Part shown: positions 16,780-27,900 of the stretch, piece by piece
Layout of the letters: each line of letters starts with the position of its first letter
Numbering within the stretch: the first letter of the stretch is position 1
NCBI GenBank assembly: GCA_040770645.1
Contig: JAXGIS010000002.1
Span: 124,001 to 188,000, forward strand
Direction of reading: 5' to 3'
Length of the DNA: 64,000 bases
Source: JAAYZX01 sp040770645
GTDB lineage: Bacteria; Actinomycetota; Thermoleophilia; RBG-16-64-13
The notes under the pieces: model-generated
What the model saw: the letters and a program-made list of their open reading frames with translations, nothing else
What the model was told of the DNA's origin: nothing
Database searches by the model: none
Made by a program: the position numbers and the translations under genes

Positions 16780-17021
16780 TACCGCTCGGGCTTTGCCATC
16801 AGGCGGGTAGCCACCCCGACGCCGCCCACCGACGTTGAGGTGACCTCCTGAGCAGACGCTCTATATGTCTGTATCCCCAAAACTTCAGGAGATCAAGCAG
16901 GTCTTTCCAACCATCCCCAGGAGGCTGCCGGCCAGTCACACAGTCGCGGCTGCGGCAACGGCAGAGGCCGTGAAGAATTGAGCCGCCGAGACCGCTCGCG
17001 TCCTGTCAAAGGAGGCTAGGA

Positions 17022-17562
17022 GCCTGTCGGGAAAAACCCGCAGGTGAAGTCTAGACTCTCCCGGGCCGGGCGGGTAGTGTGGCTGGAAACGACCCAGGAG
17101 GCGTGCTCGTGGCCCGGGACTTCCTGCCCTATGATCTCGACCAGCAGTATCTGCTTCCTCCCAGCCTGAAAGAGTGGCTCCCTGCCGACCACCTCGCCTT
17201 CTTCGTCTCCGACGTGGTCGACTCTCTGGATCTGTCTCTCATCATGGACACCTACCAGAAAGACGAGCTTCGCGGCCGCCCCGGATATAACCCGGCCATG
17301 CTCCTCAAGCTCCTCATCTACGGATACGCCCAGGGCAAGACCTCTTCCCGCAAGCTGGAGCGCTCCACCTACGAAGAAGTCCCCTACCGCGTCCTTGCCG
17401 GCAACCAGCACCCCGACCACGACTCCATCGCCTCGTTTCGCAAACGCCATCTCGCGGCGCTCGGTGGCCTCTTCACCCAGGTCCTTCGCCTCTGTCAGGA
17501 GGCCGGCCTCATCAAGCTGGGTCACGTGGCCTTGGACGGCTCCAAGCTGAAAGCGAGCGCAC
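17022..17562 (+). mobile_element. Left part of an IS1182/IS5-like insertion sequence
   Basis: A putative left end (starting around GGAGCCTGTCGGGAAAAA) is followed after about 80 bases by a transposase frame that stops matching at 17562, exactly where transaldolase sequence starts on the opposite strand. No right end or second inverted repeat is present. The element is thus a fragment, or one side of a misjoined contig. The extent of the left end is estimated from the transposase start, not from a second copy. Confidence 0.6.
17109..17562 (+). pseudogene. DDE transposase, N-terminal fragment (IS1182-like)
   Basis: GTG 17109 follows AGGAGG and begins with VARDFLPYDLDQQYLLPPSL, the usual opening of IS1182-type transposases. 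Then come KEWLPADHLAFFVSDVVD, GRPGYNPAMLLKLLIYGYAQG, SSRKLERSTYEEVPYRVLAG, HDSIASFRKRH, and HVALDGSKLKASA with the first catalytic Asp. The family normally continues with a KHKAM-like stretch and about 300 more residues; here the frame runs into antisense transaldolase. Only about 150 of some 450 residues remain, so it cannot be active. Confidence 0.85.
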
Positions 17563-18188
17563 ACCCCCACCGCCGACAGCGGCGGCACCTCTTCACCGGC
17601 CGCCAGGCGCCCGGCCAGCTCCTCCAGCCCCGCGATGTACGCCTCCATCACCTGGCGATGGCGCTCCAGCGAGAAGATGAGCGTGACGTTGATGCAGGCG
17701 CCCCGCCCCACCAACGTGCGGATGGCCTCCACCCCCTCGACGGTGGCGGGGACCTTGACCAACACGTTGGGCCTGTCCACCATGTACGCCAGCCGTTCCA
17801 CATCCGCCACGGTGGCGGCCGCGTCGTGAGCCAGGCTCGGCGCCACTTCGATGCTGACCCAGCCGTCTTTGCCGTGCGTTCCCTCCCAGACCGGCCGCAG
17901 CACATCGGCCGCCATCTGGATATCCTGGGCCATCAGGATATCCACCACCTCCGACGCCGAGAGCCCCTCGCGCGCCAAGTCGGCGATGGCCTGGTCGTAC
18001 TCGGCGGAAGCGGTCACGGCTTTGTGGAAAATAGTGGGATTACTGGTGATGCCGGTGACGGCATCCCCCGCCACCATGGCCTCGAGTTCACCGTAGAGAA
18101 CCACTCCCCGGCGTATGTTGTCGTACCACACACTCTGGCCGGCGGCGTACAGGCGCTGCAAGGGATTCTGCTCGTAAATGTCCACCAT
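17563..18188 (-). pseudogene. tal: Transaldolase, 3' part lost at the IS junction
   Basis: Transaldolase transfers a dihydroxyacetone unit between sugar phosphates. The first 208 residues are intact: QSVWYDNIRRG, GITSNPTIFHKA, IEVAPSLAHDA, ANVLVKVPAT-like NVLVKVPATVEGVEAI with the Schiff-base Lys, and INVTLIFSLERHRQVMEAY. After PPLSAVG the next expected block (SVASFFVSRVD) is absent and the frame reads through the transposase in antisense. The family length in this clade is about 360-370, so some 150 residues are missing. It lies 27 bases after tkt, with GAGGAG upstream of its ATG. Confidence 0.88.
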
Positions 18189-18215
18189 GGCTCAGCGGCT
18201 CCTCATGCTCTCACT

Positions 18216-20249
18216 TCACGAGATCAGACTGCGTGCGGCGGAGGCCACCGCCTCCGGAGTGATACCCAACTCCTTCATGACCCTCGGTCCCGGCGCGGAA
18301 GCGCCGAAACGATCGATGACGACCATCTTCCCGCGCTCACCCACCCAACGTTCCCAACCCAACCCGGTGCCGGCCTCCACCACGACACGCGCGGTCACTG
18401 ACGGCGGCAGCACCTCGTCGCGGTACTCCTGTGACTGCGCCGCGAACAGCTCCCAACTGGGGAAGGCCACCACCCGCGCCATGATGCCCTGCACCGACAG
18501 CATATCCCGCGCGCTCAGCGCCGTGTGCACCTCGGACCCCGAGGCCATGATGATGACCTCCATGGTGCCGCCGTGCGGGTCGGAGAGTACGTACGCGCCT
18601 CGGGAGAGGAGATCGGCGCCGGCCAGGTGCGATCGATCCAAGATGGGGACGTTCTGGCGCGTGAGGATGAGGGCGGTGGGGCCCTCCACCTCCTCCAAAG
18701 CCACCCGCCACGCCTCCGCCGTCTCGTTGGCGTCGGTGGGACGGATCACCGTGAGGCCGGGGATGGCCCGCAACGCCGCCAAGTGCTCCACGGGCTGATG
18801 GGTGGGCCCGTCCTCGCCCACCGCCACACTGTCGTGCGTGAAGACGTGGACCACGTGTGCCCCTGAGAGGGCGGCCATGCGGATGGAGGGCCGCATGTAA
18901 TCAGAGAAGACCAAGAAGGTGCCGCCGTAGGGCAACACGCCGCCGTGCAGAGCCAGGCCGTTGAGGATGCCGCCCATGGCGTGCTCCCGCACCCCGAAAC
19001 GGATGTTGCGACCACCACGGAACCGCCGATCGAACGGGCCCTTGCCCTCGAGATAGGTGTTGTTGGACGGAGCCAAATCGGCCGAGCCACCCATGAGGTT
19101 CGACACCGCGTCCGCCACGGCGTTGAGCACTTTGCCCGAAGCGGCACGGGTAGCCATGGGGCCGTCCGCGGGAGTGAAGGCCGGCAGCGCGGAGCGCCAG
19201 GCGGCCGAGGGTCTGCCGCTTAGACACGTGTCCCATTGAGCGGCCAACTCGGGGTGCTCGGCCCGGTAAGCGGCGAGCCGCTCCCGCCACTCCTGGTGGG
19301 CGGCGGCGCCCGCGGCCGCCGCCGCCGCATACCGCTCCCTGGCCTCGTCGGGGACCAAGAACTGGGCGTCTTCAGGCCACCCCAAGGCCTGTTTGGTCAA
19401 CCTGACCTCCTCTTCCCCCAGTGGTGCTCCGTGCGCGTCGGCGGAGTCTTCCTTGTGGGGACTGCCGCAGCCTATGTGAGTGCGCACCAGGATCAGGCTG
19501 GGTCGGTCAGCCACCTGCTTGGCACGGGCGATGGCGGCATCTATGAGGCTGAGATCGCCCCCGTCGGTCACCTGCATCACGTGCCATCCGTAGGCACCAA
19601 AACGATGCCCCACGTCCTCCGTGAAGGTGATCTGGGTGGGACCTTCAATGGAGATATGGTTGTCGTCGTATAGATAGATCAGTCTGCCCAACCCCAGATG
19701 GCCGGCTAAGGAGGCCGCCTCCGAGGCGATCCCCTCCATGAGGTCCCCATCAGAGACTATGCCGAAGGTGTAATGGCCCACCACCCGATGTTCGGGACGA
19801 TTGAAGGTGTGCGCCAGGAACTCCTCGGCAATGGCCAAGCCCACACCGTTGGCAAACCCCTGACCCAACGGACCGGTGGTCACCTCCACACCGGGGGTCA
19901 CGCCCCGTTCCGGGTGGCCCGGCGTGCGGCTGCCCCACTGACGAAAGTCCTTCAGGTCCTCGAGACTGAGATCGTATCCGGCGAGGTGGAGCAGAGCGTA
20001 GAGCAGCATGGATCCATGTCCGGCGGACAGGACGAAGCGATCGCGGTCGAACCAGTCGGGCGCGGCGGGATCGAAGGACAGGTGCCGGCTCCACAACACG
20101 TGGGCCATGGCCGCCGCTCCCATGGGCATACCGGGATGGCCGGAGTTGGCCTTCTGCACAGCATCCATCGCCAGCGTGCGAATGGTGTTAATGCACACCT
20201 GATCTACATCATCGAAACAGGCAGGTGCCTCCAGCGCAGCCTCAGCCAT
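18216..20249 (-). CDS. tkt: Transketolase
   Basis: ThDP-dependent transketolase of the pentose phosphate pathway, complete in one frame, about 677 residues. Visible are ANSGHPGMPMGAAAMAHVLW, SAGHGSMLLYALLHLAGY, RTPGHPE, TGPLGQGFANGVG, the ThDP motif SDGDLMEGIASEAASLAGHL ending in DDNHISI, then FGVREHAMGGILNGLALHGG and HDSVAVGEDGPTHQPVE. ATG 20249 has GGAGGTGGG 5-9 bases ahead and is preferred to 20258. It heads the tkt-tal unit of the pentose phosphate cluster. The 140 bases ahead of it, back to the chaperone gene, hold no gene. Confidence 0.97.
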   Translation of the reverse strand: MAEAALEAPACFDDVDQVCINTIRTLAMDAVQKANSGHPGMPMGAAAMAHVLWSRHLSFDPAAPDWFDRDRFVLSAGHGSMLLYALLHLAGYDLSLEDLKDFRQWGSRTPGHPERGVTPGVEVTTGPLGQGFANGVGLAIAEEFLAHTFNRPEHRVVGHYTFGIVSDGDLMEGIASEAASLAGHLGLGRLIYLYDDNHISIEGPTQITFTEDVGHRFGAYGWHVMQVTDGGDLSLIDAAIARAKQVADRPSLILVRTHIGCGSPHKEDSADAHGAPLGEEEVRLTKQALGWPEDAQFLVPDEARERYAAAAAAGAAAHQEWRERLAAYRAEHPELAAQWDTCLSGRPSAAWRSALPAFTPADGPMATRAASGKVLNAVADAVSNLMGGSADLAPSNNTYLEGKGPFDRRFRGGRNIRFGVREHAMGGILNGLALHGGVLPYGGTFLVFSDYMRPSIRMAALSGAHVVHVFTHDSVAVGEDGPTHQPVEHLAALRAIPGLTVIRPTDANETAEAWRVALEEVEGPTALILTRQNVPILDRSHLAGADLLSRGAYVLSDPHGGTMEVIIMASGSEVHTALSARDMLSVQGIMARVVAFPSWELFAAQSQEYRDEVLPPSVTARVVVEAGTGLGWERWVGERGKMVVIDRFGASAPGPRVMKELGITPEAVASAARSLIS

Positions 20250-20397
20250 GAAACCCACCTCCGGCGCAGGGTCGATCTAGCAAGTGAGTGGTCTTGGGAG
20301 CCGCCCCGCAGTCTAGCACGTCGACCCCTCCAGCCCGGAACGGACAGGCGCGAGAGTCAGAACCGCACTCACCGTCACCGGCTCGATGCGACTCAGG

Positions 20398-20850
20398 CTA
20401 GTCGACTCCTTGCGAGAGGACCGGACTCGAGTTCCGGCTCGTCGCGTCTACCGCCATTCCCAAGAAGTTCACAGTCGGAAGACCGAGTGCGCCCCATCTC
20501 CCCCGGCTTGTTTGACACCAGATATGTTCTCGGGCCGCAGTATAAAGAATCGAAAGACCGTTTACGGCTACAAGGCGGGCCGCCGAATCATCGTCTAGGT
20601 CGCGCTGTTCGAGTTCAAACGTTCCCGACAGGCTCATTTCCACCACATAGGGCGCCGGGGGGTCCAGATCGGGGCCCAACTTGAGACTCAGCTCTACCCT
20701 CCAATGCTGTGGCTCTTCTTTGCTTCGCCTGAGGGGACCGGGTTCTATCCGCACCTCCGGTTCCAACTCCATGGGCGCGTTTTCGTCGCCCGCCTCGATC
20801 AGTATGCGATCGATGAAGAGCTGCCTAAGCCGCAACGGTCCAGTTTTCAT
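20398..20850 (-). CDS. SecB-like chaperone of a toxin-antitoxin-chaperone system
   Basis: 150 residues. The fold signature of SecB is visible: a beta-rich first half (RQLFIDRILIEAGDENAPMEL, WRVELSLKLG, VVEMSLSGTFELE) then a helical end with LYTAAREHIWCQTSRGRW and GLPTVNFLGMAVD, matching the SecB region in which strands lead to a long helix and a PxxNF motif. In mycobacterial TAC (Rv1955-1957) a SecB-like protein protects the HigA antitoxin. Here the gene follows a higBA-type pair and its start overlaps the antitoxin end by 26 bases, the same gene order as TAC. A housekeeping SecB is not expected in Actinobacteria. Start ATG 20850 is inferred from position. Confidence 0.75.
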   Translation of the reverse strand: MKTGPLRLRQLFIDRILIEAGDENAPMELEPEVRIEPGPLRRSKEEPQHWRVELSLKLGPDLDPPAPYVVEMSLSGTFELEQRDLDDDSAARLVAVNGLSILYTAAREHIWCQTSRGRWGALGLPTVNFLGMAVDATSRNSSPVLSQGVD

Positions 20851-21247
20851 CGTATCCTTCCCGGGCGGCGGTGGCATCCACAGGGACTCCGTCGGTAACC
20901 TCGTACTCGTTTGCCTCCACAAAGGCCAGATCGTCCAACCAGTGGGTCCGACTACCCCGTGGCGCCAGATGCGTGCGAAACTCCAAACCCAGCGCAAGAG
21001 CAATTCTGGCCATGGTTCGTAGAGTGAAATTTGCATTCCCACGGAGTATTTTCGTCACGTAGGCCTGTGAGGTGCCGAGCCGGCGTGCAAGCTCAGCCCT
21101 GGATACCCCCACCCGCTCCATAGCAAGACACAGATCCTCGGTGAAAGTGATGATGGCCTGTTCTTCCCAGAAGTCGTGATGACTCTCAGCCTCGCGGAAT
21201 AGATCTGCGAACCCACGGTCACTCACCACTGCACCCCTTTCGCTCAT
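20825..21247 (-). CDS. HigA-like antitoxin with HTH (XRE) domain and C-terminal addiction tail
   Basis: 140 residues. A helix-turn-helix of the Cro/XRE type lies at about 40-90 (VSRAELARRLGTSQAYVTKIL then TLRTMARIALALGLEF). The roughly 45 residues after the domain (THWLDDLAFVEANEYEV and ENWTVAA) exceed the length of ordinary HigA and are the place where TAC antitoxins carry a chaperone-addiction segment with exposed hydrophobics. Antitoxins of this class bind their own promoter and neutralise the toxin. The start overlaps the toxin gene by 29 bases. Confidence 0.8.
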   Translation of the reverse strand: MSERGAVVSDRGFADLFREAESHHDFWEEQAIITFTEDLCLAMERVGVSRAELARRLGTSQAYVTKILRGNANFTLRTMARIALALGLEFRTHLAPRGSRTHWLDDLAFVEANEYEVTDGVPVDATAAREGYDENWTVAA

Positions 21248-21635
21248 CCAATAACACTAGTCCTCCTTGCTTCTTTGCTTGAAAATAATCACGCCTGACT
21301 CTGACAGCGAAGGCCTTCTCCGTCGGCGGACATCTCCTCGTTTTCTTCCTGAATCCATGGCTACAGACGATCAGACGATCCTGGTCAAAAAAGTAAAGAA
21401 CACGAAACGACGTTGTCTTCAATTCGAAGATATCGTCACCAAGAGCATTCGATTTCTCCTTGTTCTTAGGTGGCCCGTAGCGGGATGTCCATTTGATCAA
21501 TGCCATCATCTTGCGGGCTTCGACATCCCCGGGCTCCTCAAAGGAGCCAAGGAAATCCAGCAGTGGACAGTCCCCACCACTGTCACAGGCCGCGACAATG
21601 TCCCATTGGTCTCTTATTACCCCTCTCAGCTGCAT
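21219..21635 (-). CDS. HigB-like toxin (RelE superfamily, Gp49/DUF891)
   Basis: 138 residues. The core WDIVAACDSGGDCPLLDFL, FELKTTSFRVLYFFDQDRLIVCSHGF then KKTRRCPPTEKAFAVRVRRDY matches the phage-derived Gp49-like HigB family, including the conserved RVLYFF and HGFxKK-T-TP-like pattern. These proteins are ribosome-dependent mRNA endonucleases that cut mRNA during translation. It is first in the operon (toxin before antitoxin), as in HigBA and TAC loci. It starts 18 bases after the intended stop of the helicase gene. Confidence 0.85.
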   Translation of the reverse strand: MQLRGVIRDQWDIVAACDSGGDCPLLDFLGSFEEPGDVEARKMMALIKWTSRYGPPKNKEKSNALGDDIFELKTTSFRVLYFFDQDRLIVCSHGFRKKTRRCPPTEKAFAVRVRRDYFQAKKQGGLVLLDERKGCSGE

Positions 21636-21653
21636 CTTAACCTATAAACCATG

Positions 21654-24600
21654 TCAACCCTTTTTCCCCTCCGGCACGATCGCCAGCCAGCACACCAGGT
21701 GCACGTCTTCGATTTCGATGAGGGGCAGTGGTTCTGGAGCCGGACTCGGGCTGAGACCCAGTCTTTACCTCCTCGGCGACCGCAACCGCCTGACGGGCCG
21801 GGTCGTCGCTGGAGCGGAGGGCCCCGCGCAAAGCCCTCTCGATGCGCGCTCCGTAGGTGCCTCCACCGCATCGATCAACCACTCGGAGCTCCTCTTGAGG
21901 GATGTCCCCCGGAGGATGAGACCGCAGGAGCGCGGCGGCGTCCCGCATGGCTTTGGGTACCTTGGGCTGCAGGTTGAAAGGATCGGTGGCCTTCTGCCAC
22001 TCCGCGAAGATGTGGTGGCGGGCATCTCCCAGGCATCGTAGGCCAGGTGGTAGAGTCTCGGAGTCGAGCGCACGCTCGGTATCCGCGTGGACCTGAGCCT
22101 GTGAGAGGCAGACGAGGGTCTCGGAGTCGACTTTGGGGATCCCATCTTCGGGGTAGCTCACGTAGCGGTATTGTGCAGCCTCGTGATCGGCCACCCGAGC
22201 GCAGAAGACGAAGCCCCGGTCCGCCCTGAACGCACGAACCCGCTGCCCGAACCCCAAGGCAGAGCCCGCACCTGCCTGTGGTAATGGCGAAGCGGGTCGA
22301 GTCCCCGCTTCAGTTCTTGTCGGAACGCCTCGCCGAGTAGGCGTCCCCCTTCTCGCCTCCGGTCTCAAACAGCGTGGATCCCCTTGCAGGCGGAGGATCT
22401 CCTCGCGGGTGTCGGCGAAGATGACGTCGTGCACCTGCGAGCCGGGGAGCACTTCGCCTTCCACTCCCACGGCGGCTGCCGCCTGCCCGATCTTGCGCTG
22501 TAGGCGCTCTTCTAAGCCGAGGAGATCGTCGAGCTTCTGGTCGGGGAAGAAGCAGCGGAGGAACACGCGATCGTGGCGGCTGCCGATACGGTCTATACGC
22601 CCGTGGCGCTGTACCAGACGCATAGGGTTCCAGGGTAGGTCATAGTTGATGATGTGGCGGGCCTGCTGCAGGTTAACGCCTTCTGCCAGCACATCGGTGG
22701 TGACGAGGATGTCGTATCTGTCTTGGTCTCTTCCGGCAGGAGCGTCCGTGGTCTTGGGCGCAAATCCCCAAAGTACATCTGAGCGGTCCCCCCCGCGCCC
22801 GGAGATGGTCACCACGCGCCCAAGGTAGGGCGCCAACCGCGGGTCCGTCTTTGTGACTTCTTGGAGATACTTCTCGATCCAATCAGCCGTGTCGGCAAAG
22901 TACGAGAAGACGATCACCTTGCGGGCATCACGCACCTCCGAAGGCGTGAGCCCCTCTTCGTGAGCCTGCGCGGCAATATCGGCGAGCTCTTCAGTCAAGG
23001 CGGCCAGTTTGGGGTCGGTGCAGGCAGTGATGCGGCGGGCTTCGGCGGCAAATGCCAAAAGCAGTTCCTGATCGGCCGCCACATCGGCTCTTAGGGCGGC
23101 AACATCATAGGAAGAAGCGGGCTGACGATCGGTCAGATCCAGACCCTCCACATCGAGTTCATCGCTGAGTTTATTGCTGAGTTCGTCGCTGTCGGTCGCC
23201 ATCCACTCGGCAAGCGCGGCTCCGGTCACCACCCAACCCTGGTCCAACAGCTCCAGAAAGGCCCCGTGGGAGGCGGCCATGCGCTCGCAGGTGAGCGCAA
23301 AAGCATGAGAGGAGGACTCGAAACGTTTAAGCAGCCCCGAACGCAGAAGCCCTGCCAACTGTAGCTCATAGGATTCGGGATGCCCGGAGAGCGAGTACCC
23401 CGAGGGAGCGTAGCGGGCAAGACACAGGGTCGGTTGCTCCTCTAAGTCGTGCCCACAGATGCACCTGCCGTTGCCGCAATCGAGCGCATGGGCGAAACGG
23501 ACAAAGAAGCCCGGCAGCGTCTCTTCTAAGTCGTAGGAGACCCGCTGCACCTTGGGCTGAGGGAAGCGAATGGCGACGCTCTCTCCTCGGATGTTCACCC
23601 GATCGTTGGGATAGTAGAGCTTGACGAAGTGACGCGTGCGCCGGACCGCCACCTCGTCTAGGACATCGAACAGCTTGTCTGGCGAGAGGTCGTCGGGATC
23701 CAGGGCCATAGCTTGGGCGAAATGGCCCCGCAAGGACCGTATGCCGGCGTGGGCAAAGGCGGCGTCGTTGCGGATGAAGTAGCCCAGGAGGTAGTAGAGG
23801 TCCCAGAGACTGTTGTTGACGGGGGTGGCGCTCAGCAGCACAAGATCTTTGGGAGGGGTACCTTCGAGCAACCTGCGCAGCACCTCGGCCCGCTCGGTAT
23901 CGGGGTTGCGGTAGGCTTGGGCCTCGTCGATGACCACCATGGCAAAATCGTCTATGGAGAAGTGCAGATGATCGCCATCACCTTTTGGGTTCAATTGGTG
24001 ATCCCGGGAGAGCTCCTCGTAGGAGATACTACGGATGCCCAACTGGTGTTGGCCTAAGAAGTAGCGCCAGGGCCCGTCACGCAGGGCGGCCGGGCTGACC
24101 AGGAGCACCCGTTGACGCCGCTCCTGCACCGCTTGGCGGATGAGCTCGCCGGCCACAAAGGTTTTGCCCAGTCCCACCCCGTCTGCGATCAGCACCCCGT
24201 GGTGTTTGTCTAGGATGCGTTTGGCCCGCCACACCCCGTCATGCTGAAAGCTGGTGAGATGGATGCCTGCCGCTCCTTGGGCCTCCTCTTCCAACTCGGC
24301 GCCGTAGCGCTCATAGAGCATGCGCAGGTAGATCAGATAGGGGCGGTGGGGCAGATAACGGGCGGCGTAAAGCGAGGCGAGATCGAAGGGGGCCGACTGT
24401 TCCCAGACCTCGTCGAACCAATCCCTCACCTGCGCGACCACGTGCGGCTGGTACTGCCCTAAGTTGAGCTCGTTGTTGGTGGCCAGACCGGCGTAGGTGA
24501 AGTTGGACGATCCCACCACGGCACCCTGAGCATCGGTGCCCACCAGAAAAGTCTTGCCGTGCAGAAAACCGTGCTCGAAGCGGCGAATCTCCACCCCCTC

Positions 24601-24987
24601 CCGCCCAAGCCAAGTGATGAGGCGTTCGGCAAGCTCGTCGGTCTCAAGAGAAAAACCCAGCAGATCTCGGTCGGCTTTAAGCGAGCGGGTGTGCCCCTCC
24701 AGCGCCCGACGGAGTCTGGCCCGCTCCATCTCCTCGGGCCCGCTCACCGGATCAAGGTGCCTAAGTTGCCGCTCTTGGCCCTCAGGCTCCGCCCCCAGCA
24801 CCAGCCGTACCCGCCCCACCTTCTCCAGCACGTCCGCCAGCAGTTGGAAACCTTCGGCGTTGAAGTAGGCGGTGGAGATGGCAAGCTCGAAAGGAGCGGC
24901 CAGAGTAGCCAGCAGATGCTCAAGGTAGCCACTGATGGCGGCGGCCACGGTGTTGTCGGAGCGATTGACGAGAAACTCGGGCCTCAT
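21654..24987 (-). CDS. PLD-nuclease / SNF2 helicase, defence-associated
   Basis: About 1110 residues. The N-terminal 200 carry a phospholipase-D-type nuclease (HGKTFLVGTD and GSSNFTYAG, the HxK and GSxxN parts of the HKD motif). Then an SF2 SNF2-type helicase: GVWRAKRILDKHHG, Walker A ADGVGLGKTFVAGE, VLLVSPAALRDGP, Walker B VVIDEAQAYRNP, LLSATPVNN, a C-terminal lobe KVIVFSYFADT, LVTTDVLAEGVNLQQA, and QRHGRIDRIGS. The ATG at 24987 overlaps the stop of the methyltransferase gene (ATGA), so they are coupled. A garbled arginine/proline-rich stretch (about residues 890-925) and the extreme C-terminus (frame change near 21740, restored end LPLIEIEDVHLVCWLAIVP) look like base slips. Confidence 0.85.
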
Positions 24988-27900
24988 GCAAGCCGCCTCA
25001 ATCTGCGGTAGTGCTCCAAGACCCCATCCAGGCGAGGTTGATAGTCCCAACCTGTGTGGAAGGTCTCGAAGATGATCTGGATGTCGGGCTCTTCCAGGCC
25101 GTAGAGCAGGGCGACGGCAGCATCGAGCTCAGCTATCAGGTCTTCTTTCTCCTCTGCCCCCACACTCCCCACCGGCACTCCCACCGCGGCCGCCCAGTCG
25201 GCCCAGCGCTCATCGACGGCGGCCAGAAGACCGGATATCTCCTGCACCCGCTGGCGCAGCGGCGCGTCCACGGGGGGATTGGGGATGGGGAAGGGATAGA
25301 GGATGTGGAAGTTCAGATTCACTTCCACCCAACGGCGCGCGTACCAATCGAGCGGTATAGAGCACATCACCCCAAGCAAGAAGGCTTGGTCGCGTTCATC
25401 GCCTCGGGACCACACAAACTGCGGCCCCTTATTGGTTATCACCACCTCCGGCGGTATGAGAGCAACTCGCACTGTTCGACTATCGGTAGCCCGCGCCACA
25501 TCTCTGAACGCGATGCGGGGAGAACGACAAGGCAGCGTGCGCTCATCCGCGATCACCCCGGCAGGCAACTCGGAGAACGCCGAGCGAGACAGGCGGGCCT
25601 GCTCACCCTTCGCTGCTGAAGGACATCGCAGATGTACTTCCGGATCCACCCACGCATAGTACTCGCCTGTGTCCGGCTCCCAGATATCGAAGGAGGCGCC
25701 TTTGTAGACCGGCCACAGGCCATCTGTGGAGGGTGGGTCAAGGATCATGTGGCGCTTGTCGTTCGTCGCATGCAGCTCAGTCACTGCTCTTACCTTCCAG
25801 GGGTGCTCGTCCGAATCCAAGCGGGGATGGCGGCGGAGCTTGAGGAAAACCTCGCCCGACTCGGCACTGGGAAGGAGTGGGAAGGCGGCGCCGGAAGACC
25901 AGGTCTTGAACTCATCCACCGAAAAGGCCACTCGGGGCGTATCTACCCCCGCATCGTAGGACGCCCGGCTGTTGAAGGGTCCGATAAGACGGACCTCCGG
26001 CGCCTTCCCCTGCCCCTTGCGGATGCTGACAAGTCCGATCGTGTACCGATGCTCGGCGTCGTCGAAGACCCAACCTCCGCGATTTAGCAACGTGGTCACG
26101 TCGGCAAACCGGCCTTGGTCTAGGATCTTCTCTCGCCACAGCGCTGTGCCGGCGGCGGCCAAGGCGGAGCGGGGAAGGACCACGCCGATGCGCCCGCCTG
26201 GGCAGATGAGCTGCCAGAAACGCCAGCAGAAGGCTTTGTAGACATCTGGATCGCCCTTCCCCATGCCGGGATAGGGTCCGGCGAGTAGCACGCGGCGGTA
26301 CACTTCCGCCCGACCCAGCTCCGCCTCATATTCAGCCACGAGGTCTGGACGCTCGTCCTTGAGTTCTGCGATGGTCCGCCGCTGCTTAGCCTGAGTCATG
26401 CTCTTCAGGCCCGGATAGCGAAGCGCCCAGAAACCCAGCTCCTCGACCGTGGCTTCCTCCCACGGCGGATTGCCCACAATGCAGTCAAAACCGGACTTCT
26501 CTCGCAAGAACACCTCTGGGAAGGCGACGGGGGAAGTGAAGAGCCTTTAGGCTATCGGCCAGCTCAGCCGCGGCTCCCAGTTGCTCGTGGCCACAGATGG
26601 ACTCCTCGGAGATCTCAAGCAAAGCCTCCGCCTCTCCCAAGCGGGCAGCCACGGCAAGATCGAAGAGGTGGTCGGCCGTCTTAACGGCTTCAGTCGCCTC
26701 GACCTGGGCTTCCCGCGCCTCTTCGATATCCCGGGGGAGTGGCATCCGCGATACGCCCGAGGCGCTGGAGGGGTATGCGCGCCTGGGCCAGGAACTGCTG
26801 GATCTGGTCCACTGCGATAGACATATGCCCCTTGGGACTACCCGAGCTCCCCTCGATGGCCTCGGCCGCCTCCTTAAGAGTGCCGATGCCGGTGAGGCTG
26901 TTGCCGCATACCAGGGTGCGGTCGAGAAAACTCAAGGGGAGTCCCGGGACGAAGGTATGGATCCAGAGGGCCAACCGGGCCAACTCCACCGCGATCGGGT
27001 TGACGTCCACCCCGTAGATGCAACGGCGGGCCACCAGTCGTCGGATGAGAGCCGCCTGCTCGATCTGGACGTCGGTACCCAGCTCCCCCAGCCTCCTGAG
27101 GGCCTCCCTGCGCAGGCGCTCGAGCTCGTCCGTTACGGCAGGCAGCGGGTGAGTGGCCAAGAACGACGACAACCGAGCCTCGATGTGATCGACCGCGTCC
27201 ACGAGAAAGTGGCCGGAGCCCATAGCGATATCCGCCACCCGGAAGTCGAACAGCTCCTCGGCGGCAGCCACCTCGTCCCCGGCCTCGATGAGGTCGGACA
27301 GACGCTCCAGGTGTTCATCCAACGCCGGCTCCAACGCTTGGTTGAGAAGGTGTTCGACGGCGAAAGGCTTGGTGAAGTAGGAGCCGGTCGACTTGCGCGC
27401 GCCCGAACGGTTGTGCAGATAGACCTGGCCGGCCGGTACGGCCACCTGGTCCCTGGGACCGGCAGGGATATACGTCCCCTCCCTATCCAGCGCAAGGTCG
27501 GTCTGGGCCAGAGCGAGACTCGATTCGAGAAGACCTTCGTAGAGGGTGCCGAACTCGCGCACCGAGAGACTACGGAAGTCGATGGCCCCGTAGACACCAT
27601 CGTCGCCCATATCCACCAGAAGAGCGGCAAGCGCCGGGCCGAACTCACTGTTGGTGAGCTCCAGCACATCGACCGCTGCACCCACCCGGCTGATCGCGGG
27701 ATCAGCGCTGAAGAGCCCACCGTTATAGGCGGGGACCCCCCACTCCGAGTTGCCCTGGTCGACCGCGCGGAATAGTTGTTTGGCTCCCGACCAGAGATCG
27801 GTGGAGTGCTCGTCGAAGGTCAGCTTTCCCTCGGCGTTCCAACGCTCGGCCAACCGCTGCGCCCGGGTGCTTAGGGCGTGATCGCGATAGATCTGGTTGG

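Noticed and set aside
17016..18188. A 390-residue transaldolase with an unusual C-terminus
   Set aside because: The C-terminal 190 residues are antisense to a clear transposase and match no transaldolase.
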